Numbered from the stretch's first letter, positions 1 through 8,538 are shown. The stretch is 64,000 nucleotides of DNA from Actinoalloteichus_B caeruleus (GCF_000718005.1 NZ_JODV01000001.1), one strand, 5' to 3'. The notes: a model not told the origin generated them from the letters alone. Program-made: numbers and translations.

Positions 1-517
1 TCCCGTCCCGCACGGCGGCCCGCGAACCGGCCAGGTTCACCACCAGCGTGCTCCCCGAGACACCGACCAGGCCCCGGGAGATGCCGGCGTCCACCGCGCC
101 GGCGGCCAGCCCGGAGGCGCGCAGGGCCTCCGCGATGCCCGGGATCGGCCGGTCGAGGACCCCGAGGGTGGCGTCCGGGGTGACGTCACGGGGGGACACC
201 CCGGTCCCTCCCACCGTCACGACGACGTCCACCCCACCGATCACCGCCGTGTTCAGCGCGTTGCGGATGTCCACGACCTCACCGGCCACGGCCACCGTGC
301 CGTCCACGATGAAACCGGCCTCCTCCAGGAGTTCGGTGACCAACGGGCCGATGGAGTCCCCGTGCTCCCCCTGTGCCACCCGGTCGTCGACGATCACGAC
401 GAGGGCTCGTCCCAAGCGCTGCGGGCTACGTTCCATGCGAGTCACCGTAGTGGGCGTGACCGGATCGAAGACCCTGGTGTCCACGATGTCGGTCGCCCAG
501 ATCTGGTCGTTCACCAT
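1..517 (-). CDS. moaB2: MoaB/MogA-type molybdopterin-binding protein, 3' end outside window
   Basis: Read on the minus strand, the frame starts MVNDQIWATDIVDTR and runs off the left edge. It carries the MoaB/MogA signature GGTGVSPRDVTPD followed by PIPGIAEALR, typical of proteins that bind or adenylylate molybdopterin during molybdenum cofactor synthesis. A GGAGAG sequence 9 nt before the ATG at 517 supports that start; an in-frame ATG at 436 (MERSPQRLG) would give a more usual MoaB length. It lies 107 bp downstream of pepD on the same strand, the order pepD-moaB2 known from mycobacteria, where the role of this paralogue is not clear. Family assignment is firm; the exact paralogue and start are less certain. 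Confidence 0.85.
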   Translation of the reverse strand, partial: MVNDQIWATDIVDTRVFDPVTPTTVTRMERSPQRLGRALVVIVDDRVAQGEHGDSIGPLVTELLEEAGFIVDGTVAVAGEVVDIRNALNTAVIGGVDVVVTVGGTGVSPRDVTPDATLGVLDRPIPGIAEALRASGLAAGAVDAGISRGLVGVSGSTLVVNLAGSRAAVRDG

Positions 518-624
518 CAACTACCACTCTCCGTAACCCAACGTGGGCAAGTCGCCCGAATCTCCGTCAACCCTCCCCCGAGAGTGAACAGATCTTCCCC
601 GTGGCCCGGCCACGGGCACCGCTC

Positions 625-2250
625 TCACCCCACGGTCTCACTGCCCAGGGTGACCTGGATCTCCCGCTCGTCGCCGCCGCCCTGGTTCCGAACGGTCAGG
701 GTCACCGTCGCACCCGGCTCCTCCGAGCGGACGGCCGCGATCAACGCGTCGCTGCTCTGGATCACCCGGTCGTTCAGCTTGGTGACCACGTCACCCTCCT
801 CGACGCCGGCCTCGGCGGCGGCGCCGCCGGGGATGACCTGCGCCACGTCGGCCCCGTTCTGCCGGGAATCGACCGCCAGTTGCACCCCGAGGACTGCCCG
901 GGTCGCCACGCCGTTCTCCCGGAGCTCGTCGGCGATCCGCCGGGCCTGGTCGATCGGGATCGCGAAGCCCAGTCCCACCGATCCCGCCTGACCGGTGCCC
1001 GCGCCGGGGCTGTAGATGGCGGAGTTGATGCCGATGACCCGTCCCTCCATGTCGACCAGGGGCCCACCCGAGTTCCCCGGGTTGATGGCCGCGTCGGTCT
1101 GGATGGCGTCGAGGACGGTGGCCTCCGTGCCCTGCTCGCCGCCCGCCCGCACCGGGCGGTCGAGGGAACTGATGATGCCGCTGGTCACCGTGCCGGTGAG
1201 CCCGAACGGGGAACCGATCGCGACGGCGTCCTGCCCGACGGAGAGGTCGTCGGAACGGCCGAGTTCGGCGGGGGTCAGGTCGGAGACGCCGCTGGCCTTG
1301 ACGACGGCCAGGTCGGACGAGGGGTCGCGGCCGATGATCTCGGCTGGCGCCGTGGTGCCGTCCGCGAACGCCACGACGATCTGCCCGCCCTGGACCGCCG
1401 GTTCGACCACGTGGTTGTTGGTGAGGATCAGGCCGTCGGAACTCAGGACCACGCCGGATCCCTCACCCGCTCCGCTCTGTCCCCGCACCTGGAGTTGGGT
1501 GACGCTGGGCAGCACCTTCTCCGCCACCTGCTGCACGGACCCCTCCGGGGCGTTGCTGGCGTTGCGGGCGGGCGGCTGCTGGTCGAGCGCGCTCACCGAG
1601 GAGCCCCCGCCGGCCCGTTCGCTGACGATCCACCCGGTCACGCCGCCACCGACGGCGCCGGCCAGCAGGGCCAGCGCGGCGACCCCCGCCACCAGCCGCC
1701 CGGTTCCCTTCCCGCGCCCGGCGGCCGCCGGGCGGTGGTGTTCCGGGTTGTTCCCGAAGCCGTGCTCCGGCACGGGCTGGAACGGACCGGGCTGGCCGCT
1801 GCCGCCGTGCGCACCGGAGCTCGCCCCGTACTGGCTGCCCGGGTACTGGTACTGGCCGCCGTGGTGCTGGGCCGAGGACGAGTAGGGCAGCCCGTAGGGC
1901 GTGTAGCGCTGGGGGGTCGGTGACTCCTGCTGGCCGCCCGGCCGTTGGTGGCCGTGTCCGGAGGTGTCCTCCCCGTGACGCGGTGGGGCGGGCTCCCAAC
2001 CGTGCTGTCGAGATCCCCCGTTCGTCCCGCTCTCGGCGGCCGGCGGACCGCCCAGGCCAGCGGTTCCTGGCGCTGACGCCTGCTCGTCCGGACGGTCGTC
2101 CGGGCCTCGACCCGAGGGCTGGTGCCCCGCGGCGTCCTCGCTCGGGCTGGGCCGCGACGTGCGATCTGCCTCTCCCCCAGATCCCGCACCCGACGCGGGG
2201 TCCGGGGAACGGTCGGGATCGTTCTCCGGCTTCGAGGTCTCATCGCTCAT
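625..2250 (-). CDS. pepD: HtrA/DegP-family membrane-anchored serine protease with PDZ domain
   Basis: A 541-aa envelope protease. Residues 1-183 are a Pro/Gly/Gln-rich cytoplasmic region, 185-209 one membrane helix, and about 240-440 a trypsin-like domain with triad His280 (TNNHVV), Asp313 (SSDLAVVK) and Ser394 (NPGNSGGPL). Residues 453-535 are a PDZ domain. This matches mycobacterial PepD/HtrA2, which degrades or chaperones misfolded envelope proteins and is controlled by MprAB. The start MSDETSKPEN was preferred to one 28 codons upstream, because that extension would cover the CTGAGA repeat at 2273-2290. It lies between galT and the moaB2-like gene, all on the minus strand. The long low-complexity N-terminus is larger than in E. 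coli DegP but usual in actinobacteria. Confidence 0.93.
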   Translation of the reverse strand: MSDETSKPENDPDRSPDPASGAGSGGEADRTSRPSPSEDAAGHQPSGRGPDDRPDEQASAPGTAGLGGPPAAESGTNGGSRQHGWEPAPPRHGEDTSGHGHQRPGGQQESPTPQRYTPYGLPYSSSAQHHGGQYQYPGSQYGASSGAHGGSGQPGPFQPVPEHGFGNNPEHHRPAAAGRGKGTGRLVAGVAALALLAGAVGGGVTGWIVSERAGGGSSVSALDQQPPARNASNAPEGSVQQVAEKVLPSVTQLQVRGQSGAGEGSGVVLSSDGLILTNNHVVEPAVQGGQIVVAFADGTTAPAEIIGRDPSSDLAVVKASGVSDLTPAELGRSDDLSVGQDAVAIGSPFGLTGTVTSGIISSLDRPVRAGGEQGTEATVLDAIQTDAAINPGNSGGPLVDMEGRVIGINSAIYSPGAGTGQAGSVGLGFAIPIDQARRIADELRENGVATRAVLGVQLAVDSRQNGADVAQVIPGGAAAEAGVEEGDVVTKLNDRVIQSSDALIAAVRSEEPGATVTLTVRNQGGGDEREIQVTLGSETVG

Positions 2251-2272
2251 GGGACAACTGTGCACCGTCCGG

Positions 2273-2290
2273 CTGAGAGGGGCCTGAGAT
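2273..2290 (-). promoter_or_regulatory. MprA-box-like direct repeat upstream of pepD
   Basis: CTGAGAG and CTGAGAT are two direct repeats 11 bp apart, one helical turn, as expected for an OmpR-family response regulator. On the coding strand they read TCTCAG twice. They end 23 bp before the pepD start. The identical arrangement occurs 23 bp before mprA (6088-6105). Binding by MprA is inferred from family knowledge and this repetition. Confidence 0.7.
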
Positions 2291-2406
2291 CCTCCTTGGT
2301 TTCCGCACAGAGCGTGTCGGGACCGTGGCGGCACCCACCCGCGTCGAGGCGTGACCGGCGGTCCCAGCCCGGGCCGGGGAGGGCCGGGCGCCCGCGTCGG
2401 AGAACC

Positions 2407-3525
2407 TCAGCCGAGCTCACGCAGCCGCTGGGCCACCCGCTCCGGCAGCACGTCACCGATCCACACCGCCATCCCGGACTCCGACCCCGCCAGGTACTTG
2501 AGCCGGTCCGGGCCGCGCAGCACGGAGAAGACCTCCAACCTCAACCAGGACCGTTCCCGGTCGGCCCGCACGGGGGCCTGGTGCCAGCCCGCCACGTACG
2601 GCAACGGCTGGTCGTGCAACCGGTCGAGGCGTCCGAGCAGGTCGAGGTAGAGCGGAACGAAGGCGTCCCGCTCGTCCGAGGTGAGCGCCGGCAGGTCGGC
2701 CACCTGCCGGCGGGGCACCAGCTGGACCTCGACCGGCCACCGTGCCGCCGCGGGGACGAACGCCGTCCAGTGCTCGTTCTCGGCGACGACCCGCGTTCCG
2801 GCGGCCCGTTCCGCGTCGAGCACGTCGCCCAGCAGCGGACGACCGTGGGACGCGTGGTGCCGTTCCGCCTGGGCCTGGAGGCGGGCGGTCCTGGGGGTGA
2901 CGAAGGGGTACCCGTAGATCTGACCGTGCGGGTGGTGGAGGGTCACCCCGATCTGCTCGCCCCGGTTCTCGAAGCAGAACACCTCCTCGACCCCGGGCGT
3001 CGCGGCCAGCGCCGCCGTCCGATCGGCCCAGGCGTCCACGACGGTGCGGGCACGGGCCGGGGTCAGCTGGGCGAAGGACGTGTCGTGGTCGGAGGTGAAG
3101 CAGACGACCTCGCAGCGGCCAACGGCTGGTCGGCTCGGCACCAGGCTGCCGCCGTCGACGCCGGCGAGCACGGTCGCGGCCCGCTCGTCTCCCACGGGCA
3201 CGGGAACGCCGGGGGGAGTCCCGAAGGACGGGAACCGGTTCTGGAAGACGACGACGTCGTAGTCCGCCTCCGGGATCTCCGTGGGGCGGTCGGCGGTGGA
3301 GGGGCACAGCGGGCAGAGATCCGCCGGCGGCTTGTAGGTGCGCGACTGGCGGTGGGCGGCGATCGCCACCCACTCGCCGCTGAGCGGATCGCGGCGCATC
3401 TCGGAGGCCGGCTGGTAGGGGGGCAGGTCACGGGTGTCGGACGCGCCACGCGTTGGCGCCGCCGGATCGGCGTCGAAGTAGATGATCTCCCGGCCGTCGG
3501 CCAGCTGGGCGACTGTTCGCCGCAC
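2407..3525 (-). CDS. galT: Galactose-1-phosphate uridylyltransferase
   Basis: A 372-aa GalT (class I, HIT superfamily) that exchanges UMP between UDP-glucose and galactose-1-phosphate in the Leloir pathway. Visible features are the N-terminal PLSGEWVAIAAHR segment, a Cys71-x2-Cys74 zinc pair, FQNRFPS, and the active-site HPH at 198-200 inside HHPHGQIYGYPF. The GTG start follows a strong GGGGAGGAA sequence 5 nt upstream. No galK or galE is next to it; an aldose-1-epimerase-like gene is about 37 kb away. Its position between mprB and pepD breaks up a cluster that is contiguous in mycobacteria. Confidence 0.95.
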   Translation of the reverse strand: MRRTVAQLADGREIIYFDADPAAPTRGASDTRDLPPYQPASEMRRDPLSGEWVAIAAHRQSRTYKPPADLCPLCPSTADRPTEIPEADYDVVVFQNRFPSFGTPPGVPVPVGDERAATVLAGVDGGSLVPSRPAVGRCEVVCFTSDHDTSFAQLTPARARTVVDAWADRTAALAATPGVEEVFCFENRGEQIGVTLHHPHGQIYGYPFVTPRTARLQAQAERHHASHGRPLLGDVLDAERAAGTRVVAENEHWTAFVPAAARWPVEVQLVPRRQVADLPALTSDERDAFVPLYLDLLGRLDRLHDQPLPYVAGWHQAPVRADRERSWLRLEVFSVLRGPDRLKYLAGSESGMAVWIGDVLPERVAQRLRELG

Positions 3526-3948
3526 TCCGGTTCCTCCCCCGTTCGCACACGACCATGAGCGGCCCCGATCCTATGGCCGGCCCATGCCGAACCAGCCGGA
3601 ACTCGGGTCCGATAGTGGCCAGTCCCGCCGGTCCCACTGCCCCCACCGCCGCCCCACCGAGACGTCGCGGAGCGCTTCCGAGCCGCTCCCGAGGAGGAGG
3701 GGGAGACGACCAGGACGTCCCCCACGCAGCCCCCACCCTCTCCGGGGGAGCGGCCCCTGTGCCAGCCTACTCAGCTGTTCCGCGCTGTTTCCACTGGTCA
3801 CGGTCGCGCTGTTGATAACCCGAGCCTGTGAGCGGCGCGGACGGCACCCGGCTGGAGCAGCGCGGGCGACCGGAGCGACGCGGACGGCACCCGGCGCGGG
3901 CGGCACCCGGCTGGAGCAGCGCGGGTCGGGGCGGCACCCGGGTCGACG
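3526..3948. other. Gene-free interval between galT and mprB
   Basis: No credible gene is seen on either strand; the open frames here are Arg/Pro-rich and lack family motifs. The left part should hold the galT promoter. The right part contains the repeat described at 3842-3925, immediately downstream of the mprB stop. Confidence 0.6.
3842..3925. repeat. Two identical 25-bp direct repeats, 59 bp apart
   Basis: The 25-bp unit beginning CGGCACCCGGCTGGAGCAGC occurs at 3842-3866 and again at 3901-3925 without mismatch. A shortened relative (CGGCACCCGGCGCGGG) lies between them at 3885-3900, and CGGCACCCGG recurs at 3931. It follows the 3' end of mprB and looks like a small local duplication array. 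No function can be assigned. Confidence 0.7.
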
Positions 3949-5364
3949 TCACACACCCGCCCGGCCGGGCAGCCGCAGCGTCAGCAGGGCGCCGCCCGTG
4001 TCGGCGCGCCCGGCGCGGACCGTCCCCCCGTGGCGCTCGGCGGCCTGGCTCACGATCGCCAGTCCGAGCCCGGACCCGGGAAGGGTCCTGGCCTCCGGGG
4101 ACCGGTAGAACCGTTCGAAGACGTGGGGCAGGTCGGCGGGAGCGATGCCCGGTCCGGAGTCGGCGACCTCCACCCTGATGGTGGTGTCGTTCTCCGGGGT
4201 CATGGTCAGCAGCACGGTGCCCTCCGGGGGACTCCACTTCGCGGCGTTGTCCAGCAGGTTGAGCACCGCGCGTTCCAGGGCGTTGGCATCACCGAGCAGG
4301 GTCCACGGGTGCGGGCGTACCTCGAAGGCGATGCCGGGTGCCCGCCGTCGCGCCCGGTCGAGGGCGCGTTCGACGACGTCGACCAGCTCAACCGGCTCGT
4401 GCACCACCTGCGGCGCGTCCTCCCTCGCGAGTTCCACGAGGTCCCCCACCAGGTTGGACAGTTCGTTGATCTGCGCCCGGACGTCCTCGTAGATCTCCAT
4501 CCTGTCCTGCGGGGACAGCTGGGGGGCGTCGGGCTTGCTGGAGGCGACCAGCAGTTCGAGGTTGGTGCGCAGCGAGGTCAGCGGCGTGCGCAGCTCGTGC
4601 CCGGCGTCGGCCACCAGGCGGCGTTGCCGCTCCTGGGACTCCGCGACCGCCCCGAGCATCGTGTTGAAGCTCATCGTCATCCGGGCCAACTCGTCGTCGC
4701 CGGACACCACGATGGGTCTGAGGTCACCTGTCGTCGCGACCCGTTCCGTGGCGGCGGTCAGCCGTTCCACCGGTTTCAGCGCCGCCCTGGCCACCGCCGT
4801 TCCCGCGATCGCCGCGACGACGATGCCCGCGCCGCCGACGACGGCCAGCACCACCGAGAGCAGCCCCAGGGTTCCTCGGATCGAGTCGAGCGGCTGGGCG
4901 ACGACCAGGGCCGCCCCGGTGCCGATGGGCAGGGCGATGACCCTGGTGTCGGTGGCGGTGTCGGTGCGCAGCGAACGGGGGAGCTCTCCCCGGGCCACCG
5001 CCAGCTCGGCCCGACCCGTCGCCGGGGCCCGCGTACCGGCGGAGAGCACCTCGCCGCTGGCGTACACCAGCCCCAGTTGCACGTCGGAGGCCACCAGCAC
5101 GACGGCCGGGGCGGACCGCAGCTGGGACGCCGCCATCGACTCGCCCACGGCCTGCGTCGCCCGCTGGGTCAGGCTCCGGTCGAGTTCGTCGTAGAGGCTC
5201 TTGTGCACGGCCAGGTAGGCGCCGAGGGAGACCAGCGCGACGGCCGCCCCGACGCAGATGGCCGCGAGCATGCTGACCCGCGTCCGGAGGGCCATCCGCT
5301 GGTGCCAGTCGTTCCAGCGTTCGATCCCCACGGTGCGCTGGGGTGGTCGGTGGGCGTCGGTCAC
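3949..5364 (-). CDS. mprB: MprB-type sensor histidine kinase
   Basis: A 471-aa membrane sensor kinase. Helices near 30-53 and 164-192 bracket an extracytoplasmic domain of about 110 residues. A HAMP domain (about 190-245), a HisKA domain with phospho-acceptor His256 (VADAGHELRTPLTSL) and a HATPase domain (N box LLDNAAKWSP, G boxes DSGPGIA and GSGLGLAI) follow. It should phosphorylate the MprA-like regulator encoded just upstream. The GTG start overlaps the mprA stop as GTGA, so the two are translationally coupled. In mycobacteria MprAB senses envelope stress and controls pepD; the pepD gene two positions downstream and the shared repeat agree. Confidence 0.92.
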   Translation of the reverse strand: MTDAHRPPQRTVGIERWNDWHQRMALRTRVSMLAAICVGAAVALVSLGAYLAVHKSLYDELDRSLTQRATQAVGESMAASQLRSAPAVVLVASDVQLGLVYASGEVLSAGTRAPATGRAELAVARGELPRSLRTDTATDTRVIALPIGTGAALVVAQPLDSIRGTLGLLSVVLAVVGGAGIVVAAIAGTAVARAALKPVERLTAATERVATTGDLRPIVVSGDDELARMTMSFNTMLGAVAESQERQRRLVADAGHELRTPLTSLRTNLELLVASSKPDAPQLSPQDRMEIYEDVRAQINELSNLVGDLVELAREDAPQVVHEPVELVDVVERALDRARRRAPGIAFEVRPHPWTLLGDANALERAVLNLLDNAAKWSPPEGTVLLTMTPENDTTIRVEVADSGPGIAPADLPHVFERFYRSPEARTLPGSGLGLAIVSQAAERHGGTVRAGRADTGGALLTLRLPGRAGV

Positions 5365-6065
5365 GGAGGTGTCTCCCGCAGCACGTAGCCGACCCCCCGA
5401 ACGGTGTGGATGAGACGGGGTTCACCACCCGCCTCGGTCTTGCGCCGCAGGTAGCCCACGTACACCTCCAACGCGTTCCCGGAGGTCGGGAAGTCATAGC
5501 CCCACACCTCCTCGAGGATGCGCGTCCTGGTCAGCACGCGCCGGGGGTGGGCGATGAACAGTTCCAGCAACGCGAACTCGGTGCGGGTCAGGCTGATGCG
5601 CCGTTCGCCTCGCCGGACCTCGCGCGTACCGGTGTCGAGTTCGAGGTCCGCGAAGCTCAGCACGTCGACCTCGTCCTCAGCCGGGTTCGCCGGACCTCTT
5701 CTCCGCAGGAGGGCGCGCAGCCGCGCGAGGAGCTCCTCCAGGGCGAAGGGCTTGGGGAGGTAGTCGTCCGCGCCGGCGTCCAACCCCGCGACCCGGTCGG
5801 AGACGGCGTCCCGCGCCGTCAGCACCAGGATGGGCAGGTCGTCACCCACCCCGCGGAGGCGCCGGCACACCTCCAGCCCGTCCAACCTCGGCATCATCAC
5901 GTCGAGGACCATCGCATCCGGGCGCGCGTCCGGGGCCAGCCCCATGACCGCGGCCAGCGCCTGCTGCCCGTCGGCGGCCAGTTCCACCTGGTAGCCGTTG
6001 AACCGCAACGACCTCCGCAACGACTCTCGTACGGCCCGGTCGTCGTCGACTACGAGGATGCGCAT
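5361..6065 (-). CDS. mprA: MprA-type OmpR-family response regulator
   Basis: A 234-aa regulator. The receiver domain (1-120) has phospho-acceptor Asp55 (AMVLDVMMP), the acidic pair in VVDDD and the switch Lys in LPKPF. The C-terminal winged helix (about 135-234) ends with the usual LIHTVRGVGYVLRE. The start MRILVVDDDR was chosen over an extension of 27 codons because it is the family N-terminus and leaves the CTGAGA repeat at 6088-6105 in the leader. The first gene of mprA-mprB; probably autoregulated through that repeat and controlling pepD through the copy at 2273. Confidence 0.93.
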   Translation of the reverse strand: MRILVVDDDRAVRESLRRSLRFNGYQVELAADGQQALAAVMGLAPDARPDAMVLDVMMPRLDGLEVCRRLRGVGDDLPILVLTARDAVSDRVAGLDAGADDYLPKPFALEELLARLRALLRRRGPANPAEDEVDVLSFADLELDTGTREVRRGERRISLTRTEFALLELFIAHPRRVLTRTRILEEVWGYDFPTSGNALEVYVGYLRRKTEAGGEPRLIHTVRGVGYVLRETPP

Positions 6066-6087
6066 GAAGGCAGTGTTACCTTTCGCC

Positions 6088-6105
6088 CTGAGAGCGAGCT
6101 GAGAA
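6088..6105 (-). promoter_or_regulatory. MprA-box-like direct repeat upstream of mprA
   Basis: CTGAGAG and CTGAGAA lie 11 bp apart, ending 23 bp before the mprA start, the same spacing and distance as the copy before pepD. This is consistent with autoregulation by an OmpR-family protein; MprA is the obvious candidate. Confidence 0.7.
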
Positions 6106-6646
6106 TCGTCGGTCGTGGCGACCGGACCACCGCCCGGCCGCGCCATCCCGCGGCGACGACGACGTCGAGCCGGGGGTACGGCAGGCCCCTACTCCCGGTC
6201 CCGGCGGGGCGCACGGACCGTAACAGCACGATTCGGGTACCCAGGCGGGGTCCGGCCGCCGCCGGGCACGCCCGAGCGGGAAATGGCGCTCGGGAAAAGT
6301 GGGGTCGTGGGCGGTGCGTCGATAATCGGCGGGCCGGAAACAGCGGTCGACGGCGGCAGTTCCGGAGCGGGACAAACAGTTACGCAGCGTTCCGACCAAG
6401 GGCCACCACTACGCAGCGTCGCTCAGGCAATAAGGCGCGCCATTCAGTTGCCCACTGGAGGCAACACCACCCTTCAGTGACGGAGCAGCGAGGCCGTATG
6501 CTGCGCGGACACTGGTATGGGTGAACTTGTGGGCGCCGGACCACAACATGCTGGCACCTGTTCTTGGGCTACGCGAGTAGCCTGTCGACAACACCTGTGG
6601 GTACGAGCGAAGCCGAGGTGGAAAGTCGGTCAGGAGATGTCTGTCG
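6106..6646. other. Divergent intergenic region mprA / GGDEF gene
   Basis: About 540 bp without a credible gene. It must hold the promoters of mprAB (leftward) and of the GGDEF gene (rightward). It is less GC-rich than its surroundings near 6400-6600. A five-codon frame (ATG at 6637) overlaps the GGDEF start and stops inside it. No clear -35/-10 pair could be fixed. Confidence 0.5.
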
Positions 6647-8164
6647 GTGAGTGAGCACGACTATTCGCCGTTGACGGAGCATATTCCGTCGCAGGACCAG
6701 AGGGTGCGGTTTCTCGTCGAGTCTGGGCAGACCGACGAAGCCAACACCCTGCTCGACGCGGTGCTCGAACGGCCTGACCCGCGCACGGGCTGGCACCGGG
6801 TGGCGATGTTGGTCAACCGGGCCATCGCGGCCTGGCGGTTGGACCGGCTCACGCTGGCCCTGGAGCTGGCCGCCGAGGGCTGGACGGAGCTGGACGCGGA
6901 ACGCCCGGAGGGGCGCACCGCCGCGCACACCCTCGGCCTGCTCGGCCACCTCATCGACTCGATGGGGCATCGCAGGGCCGCGTTGGACATGCTGCGGCTC
7001 TCGGTCGAGGTCGCCCGGGGGACCGAGGACGACGCGACGTTGGCCGCCTGCCTCCAGCGGCTGGGCGGGACGTTGAACATGTTGGCGTCGCAGGAGGCCA
7101 GCGAGAACGCGGGGGCGGTGTTCGCCGAGTCCCGGAGCCTCCTCGCCGAGGGGCTGTCCCTGGTCGAGGGCGGTCGGGTGCACCGGAGCCTGCTGGTGGC
7201 GCATGCGCGGTCCCTGGTGGGCGTTGGCCGTCTCGCCGAGGCCGAGGAGGAGTGCTCCCGGGCGCTGCTGCTCGCCGAGGCGGCGGACGACGGGTGGGCG
7301 GCGGCCACGGCGCGGTGGGTACTGGCCTGCTCGGCGCGGGACCGCGACGACCTTGTCCCGGCGCGGGCGCTCGCCGCCGAGGCGCTTGACGGCGTGGAAC
7401 GCACCGGGGACACCACCCTGATCCACCGGTTCGCCGAGGACCTCGCCGACATCTGCGCCGGGCTGGGCGACCACCGGGGGGAGGCCAACGCGCTCCGACG
7501 GGGCCTGGCGGCGAGCCGGAAGGTGACGGAGACGCTCAAGGAAGCGATGGGGCAGGCGCTGGAACAGCGCCGGCTGGCGGTGCAGGCGCACCGGGCGGCG
7601 GTGGCCGCCCGGGAGGCCGCGGCCCGCGATCCGCTGACCGGGTTGGTGAACCGCCTCGGCCTGGAGCGCAGCGCGCCCCGGCTCATCAAGCGCACGGCGT
7701 CCAAGGGACGCGTTCCGTGGCTGGTGCTGGTGGATGTCGACTGGTTCAAGGACGTCAACGACGATGCCGGTCACGCCGCGGGGGACGCGGCGCTGCGGGA
7801 GATCGCGCAGCTGCTGCGGCGGGAGTGCCGGGCGGACGACCTGGTCGCCCGGTGGGCTGGCGACGAGTTCGTCATCCTCCTCGTGGACGCCACGGAGAAC
7901 AGGCTCGACGCGGGCCCGGTGGTGGCGGAACGGATCCGGGCGGCGGTCGACACCCACGACTGGCGCACGGTGTTGGGCAAGACGACCCGGCCCCCGACGG
8001 TGAGCATCGGGGTCGCCGCCGGCCCCTCACAGCTCGACCAGCTGTTCACGGCGGCGGACGTCGCCCTGTACCGGGCCAAACAGCAGGGCCGCAACCGGGT
8101 CGAGGTGCAGCCTCCCCCGGAGGACAAGGGCTTCACGCCACGGCAGAGCCTGAGTGGCAGCTGA
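6647..8164 (+). CDS. Cytosolic diguanylate cyclase with helical-repeat sensor region
   Basis: A 505-aa protein. Residues 1-300 are helical with TPR-like spacing, and about 325-490 form a GGDEF domain. The active-site motif is AGDEF (404-408), a common functional variant. An RxxD inhibitory site (RADD) sits exactly five residues before it, so product inhibition by c-di-GMP is likely. Supporting motifs are DPLTGLVNR and VDVDWFKDVND. There is no membrane helix or signal peptide, so the enzyme should be cytosolic and sense through the repeat region. The GTG start is preceded by AGGAG 10 nt upstream. A second c-di-GMP-type gene lies at 16358. The ligand is unknown. Confidence 0.88.
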   Translation: MSEHDYSPLTEHIPSQDQRVRFLVESGQTDEANTLLDAVLERPDPRTGWHRVAMLVNRAIAAWRLDRLTLALELAAEGWTELDAERPEGRTAAHTLGLLGHLIDSMGHRRAALDMLRLSVEVARGTEDDATLAACLQRLGGTLNMLASQEASENAGAVFAESRSLLAEGLSLVEGGRVHRSLLVAHARSLVGVGRLAEAEEECSRALLLAEAADDGWAAATARWVLACSARDRDDLVPARALAAEALDGVERTGDTTLIHRFAEDLADICAGLGDHRGEANALRRGLAASRKVTETLKEAMGQALEQRRLAVQAHRAAVAAREAAARDPLTGLVNRLGLERSAPRLIKRTASKGRVPWLVLVDVDWFKDVNDDAGHAAGDAALREIAQLLRRECRADDLVARWAGDEFVILLVDATENRLDAGPVVAERIRAAVDTHDWRTVLGKTTRPPTVSIGVAAGPSQLDQLFTAADVALYRAKQQGRNRVEVQPPPEDKGFTPRQSLSGS

Positions 8165-8307
8165 GCGTGCCCCCAGCTGTGATCGCCGGGCAGTGGGCGG
8201 CCTCCGAGCCGACGTGCGGGCGGGCGGGAAGGGCCGTCGGGCGGGTGGGCCCGCCCGACGCGTCGGGGGTCGGCCGTTCTCCCGGAGTCCCGGCACGATA
8301 GGCTGTG

Positions 8308-8349
8308 CCCGTCATTCCGAGCACCTGACGTGATGTTCGGAATGACGGG
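8308..8349. terminator. 16-bp inverted repeat between the GGDEF gene and tRNA-Arg
   Basis: CCCGTCATTCCGAGCA (8308-8323) and TGTTCGGAATGACGGG (8334-8349) pair along 16 positions with one G-T wobble around a 10-nt loop. No T-run follows, which is normal for actinobacterial terminators. It could end the GGDEF transcript, act as an operator, or start the tRNA leader, as the tRNA begins only 4 nt later. Confidence 0.55.
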
Positions 8350-8352
8350 TAG

Positions 8353-8425
8353 GGCCTCGTAGCTCAGGGGATAGAGCACCGCTCTCCTAAAGCGGGTGTC
8401 GCTGGTTCGAATCCAGCCGGGGCCA
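8353..8425 (+). tRNA. tRNA-Arg (anticodon CCT)
   Basis: A 73-nt cloverleaf. The acceptor stem pairs GGCCTCG with CGGGGCC (one T-G pair). The D arm has GCTC/GAGC, the anticodon arm CCGCT/AGCGG with loop CTCCTAA (anticodon CCT, reading AGG), and the T arm GCTGG TTCGAAT CCAGC. The discriminator base is A. The 3' CCA is not encoded. No integrase or repeated tRNA end is seen nearby, although such genes are common integration sites. Confidence 0.96.
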
Positions 8426-8538
8426 CACAGGTCGTGGGCCGCCGCGTGCCGCGGCTTCGCCGACCAGCGCCACGATCCGCCCTGACGTCCCCCCGGGGCA
8501 CCTCAAGACCGGAGAACCCCGTGCCGTGGACGGCGGGG

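Noticed and set aside
625..2334. Longer pepD start at 2334
   Set aside because: It would translate through the CTGAGA repeat; the extra 28 residues have no family counterpart.
6637..6654. Five-codon upstream frame before the GGDEF gene
   Set aside because: Too short to support; it overlaps the chosen GTG and may only compete for the same ribosome binding site.
8353..8538. Integrated element at tRNA-Arg
   Set aside because: No integrase gene, no repeated copy of the tRNA 3' end and no change in gene character was found downstream.
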